Shown here: piece by piece, positions 25,962 through 35,194 of the stretch
Numbering within the stretch: position 1 is the first letter of the stretch
Layout of the letters: every line of letters starts with the position of its first letter
Assembly (NCBI GenBank): GCA_964504305.1
Contig: CAZDEB010000003.1
Location: forward strand, 62,001 to 126,000
Source of the DNA: UBA11606 sp964504305
Lineage (GTDB): Bacteria; Actinomycetota; Acidimicrobiia; Acidimicrobiales; Aldehydirespiratoraceae
Direction: 5' to 3'
Length of the DNA stretch: 64,000 bases
Notes under the pieces: generated by a model
What the model was told of the DNA's origin: nothing
Databases searched by the model: none
What the model saw: only the letters and a program-made list of their open reading frames with translations
Program-made: the position numbers and the translations under genes

Positions 25962-27908
25962 TCAGGAAGCGTTGTCGTCGCCGACACTAACCTCGGACGG
26001 CTGCGGAACGGACTCCTCAGCGGCTTCGGCCGGTGCGCCCTGCGACACAGCGAGCAACCGTTCGACTTCGGCACCCGAGATCGTCTCGTGTTCGAGCAGC
26101 GCCCGAGCAACGAGATCTAGCCCCTTGCGGTATTCGGTGAGAAGCAGGCGGGCCCGGCCCTCCATCTCCATCAACACCCGTCGGACTTCTTCATCGACGA
26201 GCTTGGCCGTATCGGGCGAGTACGACTTTGACTGCATCATGTCTTCGCCGAGAAACACCGGCCCGCCGTCGGACAAGGACATGGGGCCAACGAGTTCGCT
26301 CATGCCCCATTCGGTGACCATGCGTCGAGCAATGTTGGTGGCTTGTTGCAGATCGTTGGCGGCGCCGGAGGAGAACTCTTCGAACACCAGCGACTCGGCG
26401 ACCCGTCCGCCCATTGCCATGATCATGCGAGCCTCAGCTTCGCGTTTGTCCATGGTGTGTCGTTCTTCGGCCGGAAGAGTCATCGTGACGCCAAGGGCCA
26501 TGCCCGTAGGAATGATGGTCACCTTGTGTACAGGATCGTGGTTGTCTTGGGCCGCCGCACACAACGCGTGGCCGGCCTCGTGATAAGCGGTGCGCTCCAG
26601 GTCTTCTTGGTTTTGCACCATCGATTGCCGTTCGATCCCGAGCAACACCCGATCGCGGGCACTGTCGAAGTCTTCGGCGGTAACGGTGTCGCCGCCCCGG
26701 CGAACGGCAAACAGCGCGGCCTCGTTGACCAGATTGGCCAAATCGGCACCACTGAACCCGGGTGTGCCGCGGGCGATGACATTGACGTCGACGTCATCAG
26801 CGGAATGTTTGCCCTTGAGGTGCACGGTCAGGATCTGTTTACGATCTTCGAGCTCGGGCAGAGGCACGATTACCTGGCGGTCGAATCGGCCCGGACGAAG
26901 CAAAGCCGGGTCGAGGATGTCGGGACGGTTGGTTGCGGCCATCATGACGATGCCCTCGGTTGCTTCGAACCCGTCCATTTCGGCGAGCATCTGGTTGAGA
27001 GTTTGCTCTCGTTCGTCGTGGCCGCCACCGAGACCAGCTCCGCGTTTGCGGCCGATCGAATCGATTTCGTCGATGAAGATGATGGCCTTGCCCATCTTGC
27101 GAGCTGATTCGAAGAGATCGCGCACGCGGCTGGCGCCCACGCCAACGAACATCTCCATGAAGTCGGAGCCAGTGACCGACAAGAACGGCACGCCGGCTTC
27201 GCCCGCAACCGCTTTGGCGATCAACGTTTTGCCGGTGCCCGGAGGGCCAACCAGCAGAACCCCTTTGGGAATCCGCGCCCCGATCTCGGCGAATCTCTCT
27301 GGGTACTTGAGGAAGTCGACGACCTCGGTGATCTCTTGTTTGACCCCGTCGTAGCCAGCGACGTCATCGAAAATCGTGCCGGGTCGCTCGGTCGAGTAGG
27401 TCTTGGCCTTCGAACGGCCAATCGACATGATGTTGCCCATCTGACCTTGGGCCCGACGCTGCATCCACACGAAGAAGAGGATCAACAATCCGACGGGGAT
27501 CAGCAACGGGATGAGCGACTGGAAGAATCCCGGCGTCGGGGTTTCGAAGTGGGTAGTGGTCTGGGAAGTGACCAGCGCGCTGTCGTCGTCGGGTAGCGGG
27601 ACCGGTCCGACGGTTGAGAAGTCGGTGCCGTTCGCGTCGGTGAATTTGATGCCACCATCGGTGTTGTCGTAGGTAACGTCGACGATGTCTCCCGCGGTCA
27701 CCCGGTCGATGAATTCGCTGTAGTCGACGTCTTCGGCGCTGCTGCTCGGCACGATCGCGGTGATCAACAAGATCGCCACGAGCGAACCCAAAGCAATCCA
27801 CACCGCGTATCGCGACCACCCGGTTGCGGGGGGGCGCGATCCACCAGGCGAAGGGTCACCGTCGCGATGCGGCGGTGGGGGCGGAGGTGGGGGAGGAGTG
27901 GACGCCAT
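25962..27908 (-). CDS. ftsH: ATP-dependent zinc metalloprotease FtsH
   Basis: 648 aa. After a polyproline N-terminus (residues 5-13) come two membrane helices (about 33-53 and 128-149) flanking an outer domain. The AAA+ module has Walker A GPPGTGKT (221-228), Walker B IIFIDEID and the second region of homology (ATNRPDILDPALLRPGRFDR). The peptidase zinc motif is HEAGH (443-447). The C-terminus is acidic and alanine rich. It degrades misassembled membrane and regulatory proteins. Confidence 0.97.
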   Translation of the reverse strand: MASTPPPPPPPPPHRDGDPSPGGSRPPATGWSRYAVWIALGSLVAILLITAIVPSSSAEDVDYSEFIDRVTAGDIVDVTYDNTDGGIKFTDANGTDFSTVGPVPLPDDDSALVTSQTTTHFETPTPGFFQSLIPLLIPVGLLILFFVWMQRRAQGQMGNIMSIGRSKAKTYSTERPGTIFDDVAGYDGVKQEITEVVDFLKYPERFAEIGARIPKGVLLVGPPGTGKTLIAKAVAGEAGVPFLSVTGSDFMEMFVGVGASRVRDLFESARKMGKAIIFIDEIDSIGRKRGAGLGGGHDEREQTLNQMLAEMDGFEATEGIVMMAATNRPDILDPALLRPGRFDRQVIVPLPELEDRKQILTVHLKGKHSADDVDVNVIARGTPGFSGADLANLVNEAALFAVRRGGDTVTAEDFDSARDRVLLGIERQSMVQNQEDLERTAYHEAGHALCAAAQDNHDPVHKVTIIPTGMALGVTMTLPAEERHTMDKREAEARMIMAMGGRVAESLVFEEFSSGAANDLQQATNIARRMVTEWGMSELVGPMSLSDGGPVFLGEDMMQSKSYSPDTAKLVDEEVRRVLMEMEGRARLLLTEYRKGLDLVARALLEHETISGAEVERLLAVSQGAPAEAAEESVPQPSEVSVGDDNAS

Positions 27909-27993
27909 GGCTTAAGGGTAGACGCCCGGTGCCGCGCATCCGCAGCGTGGCGTCATCTGATCATCGGTCCGCGCGCGACGATATTGAGACCGA

Positions 27994-27999
27994 TAGGTT
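27994..27999 (+). promoter_or_regulatory. -10 element (TAGGTT) for the DUF3499 gene
   Basis: TAGGTT ends exactly 6 bases before ATG 28006, the spacing of a leaderless mRNA. Confidence 0.5.
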
Positions 28000-28005
28000 C
28001 AGCCC

Positions 28006-28233
28006 ATGAGCCGTCGTTGCGCCCGCCCCGGATGTGGTCAAGTAGCCGATGCCACACTGTCGTTTGCCTACGATCAGCGCCAGGTGTGGCTTGACGACCG
28101 CTTGGTCGAGGATCACCCCGCAAATCACGACCTCTGTGGACGTCACGCCGATCGTACGCGACCACCCAAAGGTTGGGAACTTCGCGACCGTCGGCAGGCT
28201 ACGGTCTTCGCCGATTTGCGCTACGCCAGCTAG
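28006..28233 (+). CDS. DUF3499 family protein
   Basis: 75 aa. The N-terminus MSRRCARPGCG, a mid-segment LCGRHADR and the closing PPKGWELRD are the hallmarks of DUF3499, a small actinobacterial family. Cys5, Cys10 and the CxxH pair form a probable zinc site. In streptomycetes and mycobacteria this gene stands just before phosphomannomutase. Here it is 5 kb upstream of it, with glycosylation genes inserted. The function is unknown. Confidence 0.85.
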   Translation: MSRRCARPGCGQVADATLSFAYDQRQVWLDDRLVEDHPANHDLCGRHADRTRPPKGWELRDRRQATVFADLRYAS

Positions 28234-28244
28234 TGGCGGCCGCG

Positions 28245-29021
28245 ATGACGGCCAACGCTCCTACTCGGCGCATCGTCTTGGCCATTGTTTCTTTCGCCGC
28301 GGGATTGTTCCTCGCCAGTCTGGTCGGCGCTGCAGTGTTGGCTGCTACCGATTGGCAAGTGGGTGTCTCGAGCGCGGTCGGCGCCGAAGTCGGTCGAGCA
28401 GCGATGCAGATCGGGCAGGGTCTGGAGCTACAGGATTTCCGAATTCCGACTGCCGTGTTGGTGGTGTTCAACGTTCCGCTGTGGATGTGTCTCGTGGGTG
28501 GGCCGCTGCTGGCTCGGCGCGAAGGACTCGACTGGCACGACGATCTGGGGTGGTCGATGCGCCGCATCGACGTGCCCATCGGGCTGGCCCTGGGAGTTGG
28601 TGCGCAAGCGGCGCTCATTCCCCTCTACCAGGTTGTATTTTGGCTAGCCGGCGAGCAAGACGTAGACGGTGTCGCTCGCGACTTGCTGGCCTCGACCAAG
28701 ACTCCGCTCGATGTTGTGGCGCTCGTCGTGATGACCGTGGTGGCCGCCCCGATCGCCGAAGAGATCTTGTTTCGTGGTCTGCTCTATCGCGGGATCCGCG
28801 ACATGGAGTCGGTTGTGCATCGGTCGGGGGTGACGGTTGCGGTCATTGCGTCGGCGGTGGTGTTCGGCATTTCGCATTTCCAGTTGATCCAGTTCCCGGG
28901 GCTCATGTTCTTCGGTGTGGTCGCGGCCGTGGCGTTCCAGCGGACGGGCCGCTTGGGGACCTCGATCTGGACCCATGTCGGGTTCAACCTGACCACCGTA
29001 GTTGTGTTGCTCGCCGCTTGA
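28245..29021 (+). CDS. CPBP (CAAX/Rce1-type) intramembrane metalloprotease
   Basis: 258 aa from ATG 28245, 11 bases after the DUF3499 gene. Polytopic, with about seven to eight helices. The ABI/CPBP motifs are intact: PIAEEILFRGLLYRG (EExxxR), FGISHFQ (FxxxH) and THVGFN (HxxxN). Bacterial members are thought to process peptides or proteins within the membrane, some in bacteriocin immunity. The substrate here is unknown. Confidence 0.9.
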   Translation: MTANAPTRRIVLAIVSFAAGLFLASLVGAAVLAATDWQVGVSSAVGAEVGRAAMQIGQGLELQDFRIPTAVLVVFNVPLWMCLVGGPLLARREGLDWHDDLGWSMRRIDVPIGLALGVGAQAALIPLYQVVFWLAGEQDVDGVARDLLASTKTPLDVVALVVMTVVAAPIAEEILFRGLLYRGIRDMESVVHRSGVTVAVIASAVVFGISHFQLIQFPGLMFFGVVAAVAFQRTGRLGTSIWTHVGFNLTTVVVLLAA

Positions 29022-29134
29022 GAGTCCCCCAAAGTGGTCGAGATTCTCACGTTTGGTGAGATTTGTGGCTGGTATCTCTCAACTCGGTTGGACGTCATCC
29101 GAAGGATTGATGACGGCCAAGCGGAGAGAACCAA

Positions 29135-29359
29135 ATGCCTGATGCAGCGATGTCGAACAGCACGAGTACGGCTTGTCCCGCTTGCGGATCGCCGCTGGTC
29201 GCCATCACGATCAATGTTGGCGCCGGCCAGCGAACCATGTGCAGCTGTGGTCGCTGCGACCAACGCTGGTGGCAACGCGAGGGTCGCCTTACAACCCTTG
29301 ACGGTGTCATTGGCGAGCTGGGTCAGCTCGAAGCACCTCGTTTGCGGTACCGGCCCTGA
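29135..29359 (+). CDS. Small zinc-ribbon protein
   Basis: 74 aa. Two CxxC-like pairs (CPACGSPL and CSCGRCDQRW) form a zinc ribbon. A CGGAGAG ribosome-binding site 5 to 6 bases before the ATG supports translation. No named family is recognised. It lies upstream of the large GT-C-like gene, 36 bases away, and may be in the same transcript. The intergenic region before it holds an inverted CTCAC/GTGAG pair (29047-29060) and a possible alternative-sigma promoter. Confidence 0.7.
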   Translation: MPDAAMSNSTSTACPACGSPLVAITINVGAGQRTMCSCGRCDQRWWQREGRLTTLDGVIGELGQLEAPRLRYRP

Positions 29360-29395
29360 GCAGGCGGCGCGAACAGTCATCGTGGAGATGGCACC

Positions 29396-32284
29396 ATGGT
29401 GCCCACGATGAGCGAGATCACGATCGACGAAGATGAATGGATGAGTGACCACGACGGGTCTGTCGACGACAACGACCCGTACGTGCGTCCGGGTCGCCCG
29501 GACTGGATGCCGTCCACCGAAACGTTGATCACCATCGCCTTGGTTGCGTTCGCCACGATTTTTGTTGTTTGGAATCTCCGACCGGGAGACTGGTTCAAGG
29601 ACACCACTCCAACCGGGGGTGACATGGGGGCTCACGTGTGGTCTCCGGCCTACCTGCGCGATGTCTTGTTGCCGGATTTCCGGCTCACCGGTTGGTCGCC
29701 GGACTGGTACGCAGGGTTCCCCGCGTTCACGTTCTACATGATCGTTCCGTCCCTGTTGATCGTGATTGTCAACGTCGGACTCGGCGGAGGAGTCCTGGTT
29801 CCGGTGGCCGCGGCCGGGGGGTTGGCGGTTGGCGCGGCGAGGGCTCACAACCGGTGGGGGACATCGGTCGAACGGACAGCCGCGATTTACGGCGTGGGGA
29901 TGTTCTTGTGGTTGCTTGTGGTGCCGGTGCCTTACGGCATTGCCATGAAGCTCGTGGTTGTCGCCGGAACGGTTTTGTTGCCGGTGGCGGCGTACAGCGC
30001 CGGCCGTCTCGGCGGTCTCAAGTTTCCCGGGCCTGCGCTAATGGCCGTCATGATGCTGCCGTTCCTGTTCGATCGCAGCTACAACATTTACGGCGGCAAC
30101 TTGATGTCGACGATGGCGGGCGAGTTTGCCTATTCGCTTGGGCTGATGTTCGCCGTGCTGTACGTCGGCGTGGCGGCCCGAGGGATGGCTACTGGTCGCC
30201 ACCGCGGCTTGGCCGCCGCGTTGTTGGCGCTCGCCGGGCTTACCCACTTGTTCGCCGCCTTCTTTGGACTAATTGTCACCTTGGCGTTGTACATCACGCG
30301 GCCCGGTCGGCGTGAGACCCGTTGGTTGATGGTTGTCGGGCCGCTCAGCGGACTTTTGGCGGCGTTCTGGGTACTCCCGTTCTTTTGGAATCGGGCCCTT
30401 CTCAACGACATGGGGTGGGGCAAGGAGCGGCGCTATGTAGCGGCGCTGTGGAATCGGTCGGGCAGTTTCGGCGATCAAACATTCCTGCAAAACGACCCCC
30501 CTATGCAGCTGCTGGTTGTAATCGCCATTGTTGGGGCGGTGCTGTGCGGACTGCGGAGGGTTCGGCTGGGCATGGCACTTTCGCTGGTCGCAGTGTTCTT
30601 CGCGGGCACGTTCCTGCTTTTGCCTGAGGGGCGGCTTTGGAACGTCCGGATTTTGCCGTTCTATTACTTGGCGATCAACATCATGGTCGCCATCGCGATC
30701 GCCGAATTCGGCCGGCTCCTTGTCGAGATTGTTCGTCCGATTCGAGGCCATACCCGTTCGACCTGGCTCGCGGCCGGTCCCGCCGTTGCCACGGCGATGG
30801 TCTTGTTCGTGTCTTTGGGGTTGCCGTTGCGGTCGCTTCCCGGTGGTTCGCTCAACCCGTCGGGAGAGTACACGTGGCTCGGTTTCAAGGAATCCGACCT
30901 CAACCTTGGCCCATCGTGGCTCAAACACAACTTCCGTGGTTACGAGGGACAGGCGGCCTATCCCGAATACTCGCAAATGATCGCAACCATGGATCGTGTG
31001 GGCAAGACCCACGGTTGCGGCCGCGCCCTATGGGAGTACGAAGCCGACCGGCTCGGGTCGTACGGGACACCGATGTCGCCCATGTTGCTGCCGCACTGGA
31101 CCGACGGCTGTATTGGATCGATGGAAGGGCTTTATTTCGAGGCTTCGGCGACCACCCCCTATCATTTCTTGTTGCAATCAGAGTTGTCGGCGGCCCCGTC
31201 GAGGGCCCAACGCGACCTGCCCTACTCCGGCTTGGACGCGTCCAGTGGCGTTGCTCATCTTCAAGACCTCGGCGTGCGCTACTACTTGGCATTTTCCGAC
31301 GCCGCAGTTCGCCAGGCTCAAGCCGAGCCGCGTCTGACCGAAATCGCGACCTCCGGACCTTGGGTTGCCTTTCTTGTCGAGGATTCGGATCTTGTGATCG
31401 GTCTCGATCAATTGCCAGTCGTGATCGATGGCATCAGGGCCGGCGGCGAGGAGTGGCTGGTGCCGTCAGTGGCGTGGTGGGAAGCATCAAACGTCGCTCT
31501 GATTGCCGCCGACGGCCCACAGACTTGGCCGCAAACGTCGATGGCCGAGATCGCCGAAGCGGCTCCCGATTTTGCCGCCACGATCGACGGCGAGGACCGC
31601 GTCGCCGAAATGCGTTCACTGTCAGCCGTGCTGGGTGACGTGCTCGAAAACAAGGCTGTCGATCCGGTTCAGGTGTCAGAAGTGGTCACCGACGAGTCGT
31701 CGATCACCTTTTCGGTAAGCGACATCGGTCGGCCGGTTTTGGTCCGCACCAGTTACTTCCCGAACTGGTCCGCCCACGGTGCCGACGGGCCATACCGTGT
31801 GGCCCCCAACCTGATGGTGGTGGTTCCCACCCAGACCGAAGTGTCTTTGACCTACGGGCGTTCGGGCATCGAGGTGTTCTCGATGCTTCTGTCGTTGATG
31901 GGCTTGGTGGGGTTGGTGTTTGTTGCTCGTCGGAAGTCGTCTGATCCAGATCAGGCTCCTTGGGATTTTGGCACCGTGTCGTCGCCGTCGAATGCCGCGG
32001 CCACAGCCAGCAACGCGCTCGTCGGACTGGCCGGATCGAGTCTGCTTGTGGGCGGCACTCTTATTGCCGCGGTCGTGGTGTCTCCGGGGGCCGATGAGTT
32101 TCTGCCGTCGCTGGTTGTATGGCTGCCCGGAACCGTTGGGTTAGTCGCGGCACTCTTTTCATTTCTCCCTACTTTGATCGAGCGTCGGACCGCACTCGTC
32201 GAGCCGCCGACAGATCTCGAGCGCGACGAGCGTCCGGTCGACGAACCTCCCGTCGACGAAGCTGCCGTCGACGAATCAGGGTGA
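29396..32284 (+). CDS. Large polytopic GT-C-like membrane protein (PTPS-related domain type)
   Basis: 962 aa. An acidic cytoplasmic N-terminus (about 45 residues) precedes roughly 10 to 13 membrane helices, then a large outer domain (about 470-830) and three C-terminal helices with a charged tail ending in repeats of VDEPPVDE/AVDE. The first outer loop reads GGDMGAHVWSPAYLRD...GWSPDWYAGFPAF, with acidic residues placed as in GT-C glycosyltransferases and the 6-pyruvoyl-tetrahydropterin-synthase-related membrane family. A sugar transfer role using a lipid-phosphate donor is inferred. A GGAG site supports ATG 29396. It overlaps the next gene by GTGA. Confidence 0.8.
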   Translation: MVPTMSEITIDEDEWMSDHDGSVDDNDPYVRPGRPDWMPSTETLITIALVAFATIFVVWNLRPGDWFKDTTPTGGDMGAHVWSPAYLRDVLLPDFRLTGWSPDWYAGFPAFTFYMIVPSLLIVIVNVGLGGGVLVPVAAAGGLAVGAARAHNRWGTSVERTAAIYGVGMFLWLLVVPVPYGIAMKLVVVAGTVLLPVAAYSAGRLGGLKFPGPALMAVMMLPFLFDRSYNIYGGNLMSTMAGEFAYSLGLMFAVLYVGVAARGMATGRHRGLAAALLALAGLTHLFAAFFGLIVTLALYITRPGRRETRWLMVVGPLSGLLAAFWVLPFFWNRALLNDMGWGKERRYVAALWNRSGSFGDQTFLQNDPPMQLLVVIAIVGAVLCGLRRVRLGMALSLVAVFFAGTFLLLPEGRLWNVRILPFYYLAINIMVAIAIAEFGRLLVEIVRPIRGHTRSTWLAAGPAVATAMVLFVSLGLPLRSLPGGSLNPSGEYTWLGFKESDLNLGPSWLKHNFRGYEGQAAYPEYSQMIATMDRVGKTHGCGRALWEYEADRLGSYGTPMSPMLLPHWTDGCIGSMEGLYFEASATTPYHFLLQSELSAAPSRAQRDLPYSGLDASSGVAHLQDLGVRYYLAFSDAAVRQAQAEPRLTEIATSGPWVAFLVEDSDLVIGLDQLPVVIDGIRAGGEEWLVPSVAWWEASNVALIAADGPQTWPQTSMAEIAEAAPDFAATIDGEDRVAEMRSLSAVLGDVLENKAVDPVQVSEVVTDESSITFSVSDIGRPVLVRTSYFPNWSAHGADGPYRVAPNLMVVVPTQTEVSLTYGRSGIEVFSMLLSLMGLVGLVFVARRKSSDPDQAPWDFGTVSSPSNAAATASNALVGLAGSSLLVGGTLIAAVVVSPGADEFLPSLVVWLPGTVGLVAALFSFLPTLIERRTALVEPPTDLERDERPVDEPPVDEAAVDESG

Positions 32285-33474
32285 CAGTTCGACAAGGGGC
32301 GGGGGCGGGCCAGGGTCGCACGAACCCGCGGCGGTTTGTGTTGGTTGGTGCGTCGGCGACGGTGATCGACGTGGGGCTGGCCGTCGGCTTGGCCCACGCT
32401 GGGATTTCTCGTTCGCTTGCCGACTTACTGGCTCTCAGCGTCGCCGCCGTGGTGGCTTGGAGGCTGCACGGGATCGTGACGCTGCGCGGCGATACGGTCG
32501 ATCGCTGGATCCGCCAGCCGCCCGTGTTTTTCACCGCGGCGGCCATCGCCGGCGCAATCGACCTGACGGTCTTTGTGGGCTTGGGAAACTTGCCTCTGTT
32601 CGGGGCCAAGGTGCTGGCCGTGGGCGTCGCGGCATTTGCTCGTTCAGTGTTGTACCGAGCCGTTCTTTTTCGAGCGGTAAGACGCGAACAATCGAGTCCG
32701 TCTCGGCGGTCGACTGCGCCGGGCGGACCTCGGTTGTCGGTTGTGGTCCCCGCCTTTCGAGAAGAGTCACGAATCGAGGCGACCGTTGCGACGATCCGAG
32801 CAGAGTTGGAAGATCTGCACCGCACCGGAGATCTCGAGATTGTTGTCGTTGATGATGGTTCCCCCGACGCGACCGCCGAGCGGGCCCGCGTGGCGGGTGC
32901 CGATCAGGTGGTGGTCCAGCCCAAGAACCGAGGCAAAGGGGCGGCTGTTCGGGCGGGTGTGAGGGCTTCGACGGGGCGGACGGTGGCGTTCACCGACGCC
33001 GACCTCGCCTACGCGCCGGGTCAGCTGCTGTCCTTTCTGGCATCGGTCGAATCGGGTTACGACGTAGCGATTGGCAACCGCCACCACCAACAGACCGCGA
33101 CGCTTGCCGGCACTTCGGCGTTGCGTTCGTTTGGCAGCCGGGTCGTGAACATGGCCACCAACATCTTGTTGCTCGGCAACTACCGAGACACCCAGTGCGG
33201 GTGCAAGGCGTTTCGCAGCGACGCGGCGCGCATCGTCCTCGGTGCGGGCATGATCGACGGATTTGCTTTCGACATCGAAGTACTCCACCTCATCGAGCGT
33301 TACGGCCTCAGCATGGAAGAGCTACCGGTCGAGGTGGTCAACAGCGAAACCTCCACCGTGAGTGCACTGCGTGATGGAGTTGGGGTGTTCGTGGACATTT
33401 TGCGGATAAGGCGGGCCGCTCGTCGCGGGAGCTACCCATCACTCGGAGTGAATGCCCTCCCATCCGGGCACTAG
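32281..33474 (+). CDS. GtrA-like membrane domain fused to a family-2 glycosyltransferase
   Basis: 397 aa from GTG 32281, overlapping the previous stop by 4 bases. Residues about 15-135 form a four-helix GtrA-like domain (RRFVLVGASATVIDVGLAVG is typical). Residues about 150-380 are a dolichyl-phosphate-sugar-synthase-type GT2 with VVVPAFREESRI, VVVDDGSPDAT, the KNRGKGAAVRAG loop, FTDADLAY (the DxD-like site) and CGCKAFR. Such enzymes charge polyprenyl phosphate, and GtrA proteins are proposed to flip the product. GtrA is N-terminal here, whereas fusions I know of usually carry it C-terminally. The donor-consuming GT-C neighbour fits this role. Confidence 0.87.
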   Translation: MTVRQGAGAGQGRTNPRRFVLVGASATVIDVGLAVGLAHAGISRSLADLLALSVAAVVAWRLHGIVTLRGDTVDRWIRQPPVFFTAAAIAGAIDLTVFVGLGNLPLFGAKVLAVGVAAFARSVLYRAVLFRAVRREQSSPSRRSTAPGGPRLSVVVPAFREESRIEATVATIRAELEDLHRTGDLEIVVVDDGSPDATAERARVAGADQVVVQPKNRGKGAAVRAGVRASTGRTVAFTDADLAYAPGQLLSFLASVESGYDVAIGNRHHQQTATLAGTSALRSFGSRVVNMATNILLLGNYRDTQCGCKAFRSDAARIVLGAGMIDGFAFDIEVLHLIERYGLSMEELPVEVVNSETSTVSALRDGVGVFVDILRIRRAARRGSYPSLGVNALPSGH

Positions 33475-33552
33475 CGGCCGACGGTATCCGCGACGGTGAT
33501 ATTGCCTGTGGCGAGAATGGATCTCGATGCCTAGGGCGGAAAGTGATTTGCT

Positions 33553-34896
33553 GTGACCGATTTCGACGCAATTTTCAAGGCCTACGACGTGCGGGGCACC
33601 GTTCCCGATCAGTTTGATGCCGACGGGGCGCGGGCCATCGGCGGCGCGTTCGCCCGCTTTGTTGCGGGCCAAGGCGCGACCTCGATAGTTGTTGGCCGCG
33701 ACATGCGTCCCGACGGAGAAGAGTTCGCGACGGCCTTCGGTGACGGCGCTATGGCCCACGGCATCGATGTTGTCGACGTCGGGTTGTGCGCCACCGACAT
33801 GATGTATTACGCCTCTGGGGCACTCGACATGCCCGGTGCGGTATTCACCGCTTCGCACAATCCGGCGGGCTACAACGGCATCAAAATGTGCCTTGCCAAA
33901 GCCGCTCCGATCGGTAGCGAAACTGGTCTCGACTCAATCAAAGCCATGGCCATCGCTGGTGAAGACCCGGCGGGGCATTCCGGATCCAGGACGCATCAGG
34001 ACATGCTTGGGGGTTATGTCGAACACGTTCAGAGTTTTGTTGATGTGTCGGCGCTCAAAGCATTGCGCGTTGTCGCCGACACGGCCAACGGCATGGGCGG
34101 ACTGGTCTTGCCTGCGGTGTTTGCGTCGTTACCGTTCGAGCTCGATCACCTGTACCCGGAGCTCGACGGGACGTTTCCGAATCATCCGGCCGACCCCATC
34201 CAACCCGAGAATCAAAAAGACTTGATGGCTCGGGTGTTGGCCAACGGTGCCGACATCGGGCTGGCGTTCGATGGCGACGCCGACCGCGTCTTTCTCGTCG
34301 ACGAAACCGCCCGAGCGATTTCGGGGTCGCTGACGACCGCGCTGGTCGCTCGATCGATCCTGGCCCGCGAACCGGGGGCCACCGTGATTCACAACTTGAT
34401 CTGCTCAAAGACGGTTCCCGAAGTGATTGCCGAAGGCGGAGGCACCGCGGTGCGCACCCGAGTTGGTCATTCGTTCATCAAGCAGGTGATGGCCGAGACC
34501 GGGGCAATCTTCGGCGGGGAACATTCGGGGCATTACTACTTCCGCGACAACTACCGCGCCGACAGCGGCCTGATCGCCGCGCTGGTCGTGCTCGAGGCCT
34601 TAAGCAACCACCCGGCCGGGCTGGCCGATCTGGTTTCGAGCCTTGATCGCTACGCCGCGTCTGGCGAGATCAACACCACGGTCGACGACTCGGCTGCGGT
34701 GATCGACAGGGTTGCGAGCGTTTATGGCGATGCCACTCAGGATCGTATGGACGGCCTGACCGTCGACTTCGGCGACTGGTGGTTCAACCTTCGCGCCTCC
34801 AACACCGAGCCGCTGCTTCGGCTCAACCTCGAAGCAAGTACTGACGAAGAAGTCGAGCGGCGCGTTGGTGAAGTCAAAGCCAATTTCGTGGGTTGA
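33553..34896 (+). CDS. manB: Phosphomannomutase / phosphoglucomutase
   Basis: 447 aa, GTG start. Alpha-D-phosphohexomutase with all four motifs: FKAYDVRGT at the N-terminus, the phosphoserine loop TASHNPAGYNGIK, the metal-binding DGDADR and the sugar-binding GGEHSGHYYF. The C-terminal phosphate-binding segment RASNTEPLLRLN is present. It interconverts mannose-6-phosphate and mannose-1-phosphate between ManA and ManC, and also probably glucose phosphates. It is the first of a conserved actinobacterial block with the Trm112-like, SIS-domain and manA genes. Confidence 0.95.
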   Translation: MTDFDAIFKAYDVRGTVPDQFDADGARAIGGAFARFVAGQGATSIVVGRDMRPDGEEFATAFGDGAMAHGIDVVDVGLCATDMMYYASGALDMPGAVFTASHNPAGYNGIKMCLAKAAPIGSETGLDSIKAMAIAGEDPAGHSGSRTHQDMLGGYVEHVQSFVDVSALKALRVVADTANGMGGLVLPAVFASLPFELDHLYPELDGTFPNHPADPIQPENQKDLMARVLANGADIGLAFDGDADRVFLVDETARAISGSLTTALVARSILAREPGATVIHNLICSKTVPEVIAEGGGTAVRTRVGHSFIKQVMAETGAIFGGEHSGHYYFRDNYRADSGLIAALVVLEALSNHPAGLADLVSSLDRYAASGEINTTVDDSAAVIDRVASVYGDATQDRMDGLTVDFGDWWFNLRASNTEPLLRLNLEASTDEEVERRVGEVKANFVG

Positions 34897-34952
34897 CCTC
34901 CTTGGGCCGGATCCGCGGTTAACTAGTGACATATCCATCTGAGGGAGGCCTC

Positions 34953-35189
34953 ATGGCGCTCGATAGCAGACTTCTCGAAATCCTTGCCTGTCCGATCGAC
35001 AAGGGATCATTGCTGTACTTTGCCGACGAAGAAATTTTGTACAATCCGCGGCTCCAAAAGCAGTACAACGTGCACGAGGGCATCCCTGTGATGTTGCCCG
35101 ACGAGGCCACCGACGTGGACGATCAAGAACACACTCGTCTCATTGCCAAGGCCGACGCCGACGGCGTGGCACCGACGTTCGCTGACTGA
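34953..35189 (+). CDS. Trm112-like (DUF343) protein
   Basis: 78 aa from ATG 34953, with a strong GAGGGAGG ribosome-binding site (34941-34948). The start LLEILACPIDKGSL and the later YNVHEGIPVMLPDEA are typical of the bacterial Trm112p-like family (YcaR type), small zinc-ribbon-derived proteins that lost most cysteines. Only one cysteine remains here. Eukaryotic Trm112 activates methyltransferases. The bacterial role beside mannose genes is unknown. Confidence 0.9.
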   Translation: MALDSRLLEILACPIDKGSLLYFADEEILYNPRLQKQYNVHEGIPVMLPDEATDVDDQEHTRLIAKADADGVAPTFAD

Positions 35190-35194
35190 ATCCT

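Noticed and set aside
28784..29848. Minus-strand open frame of 354 codons
   Set aside because: It is antisense to the CPBP protease end, the zinc-ribbon gene and the start of the GT-C-like gene. Its translation is rich in Arg, Pro and His without a recognisable fold, as expected for a GC-rich shadow frame.
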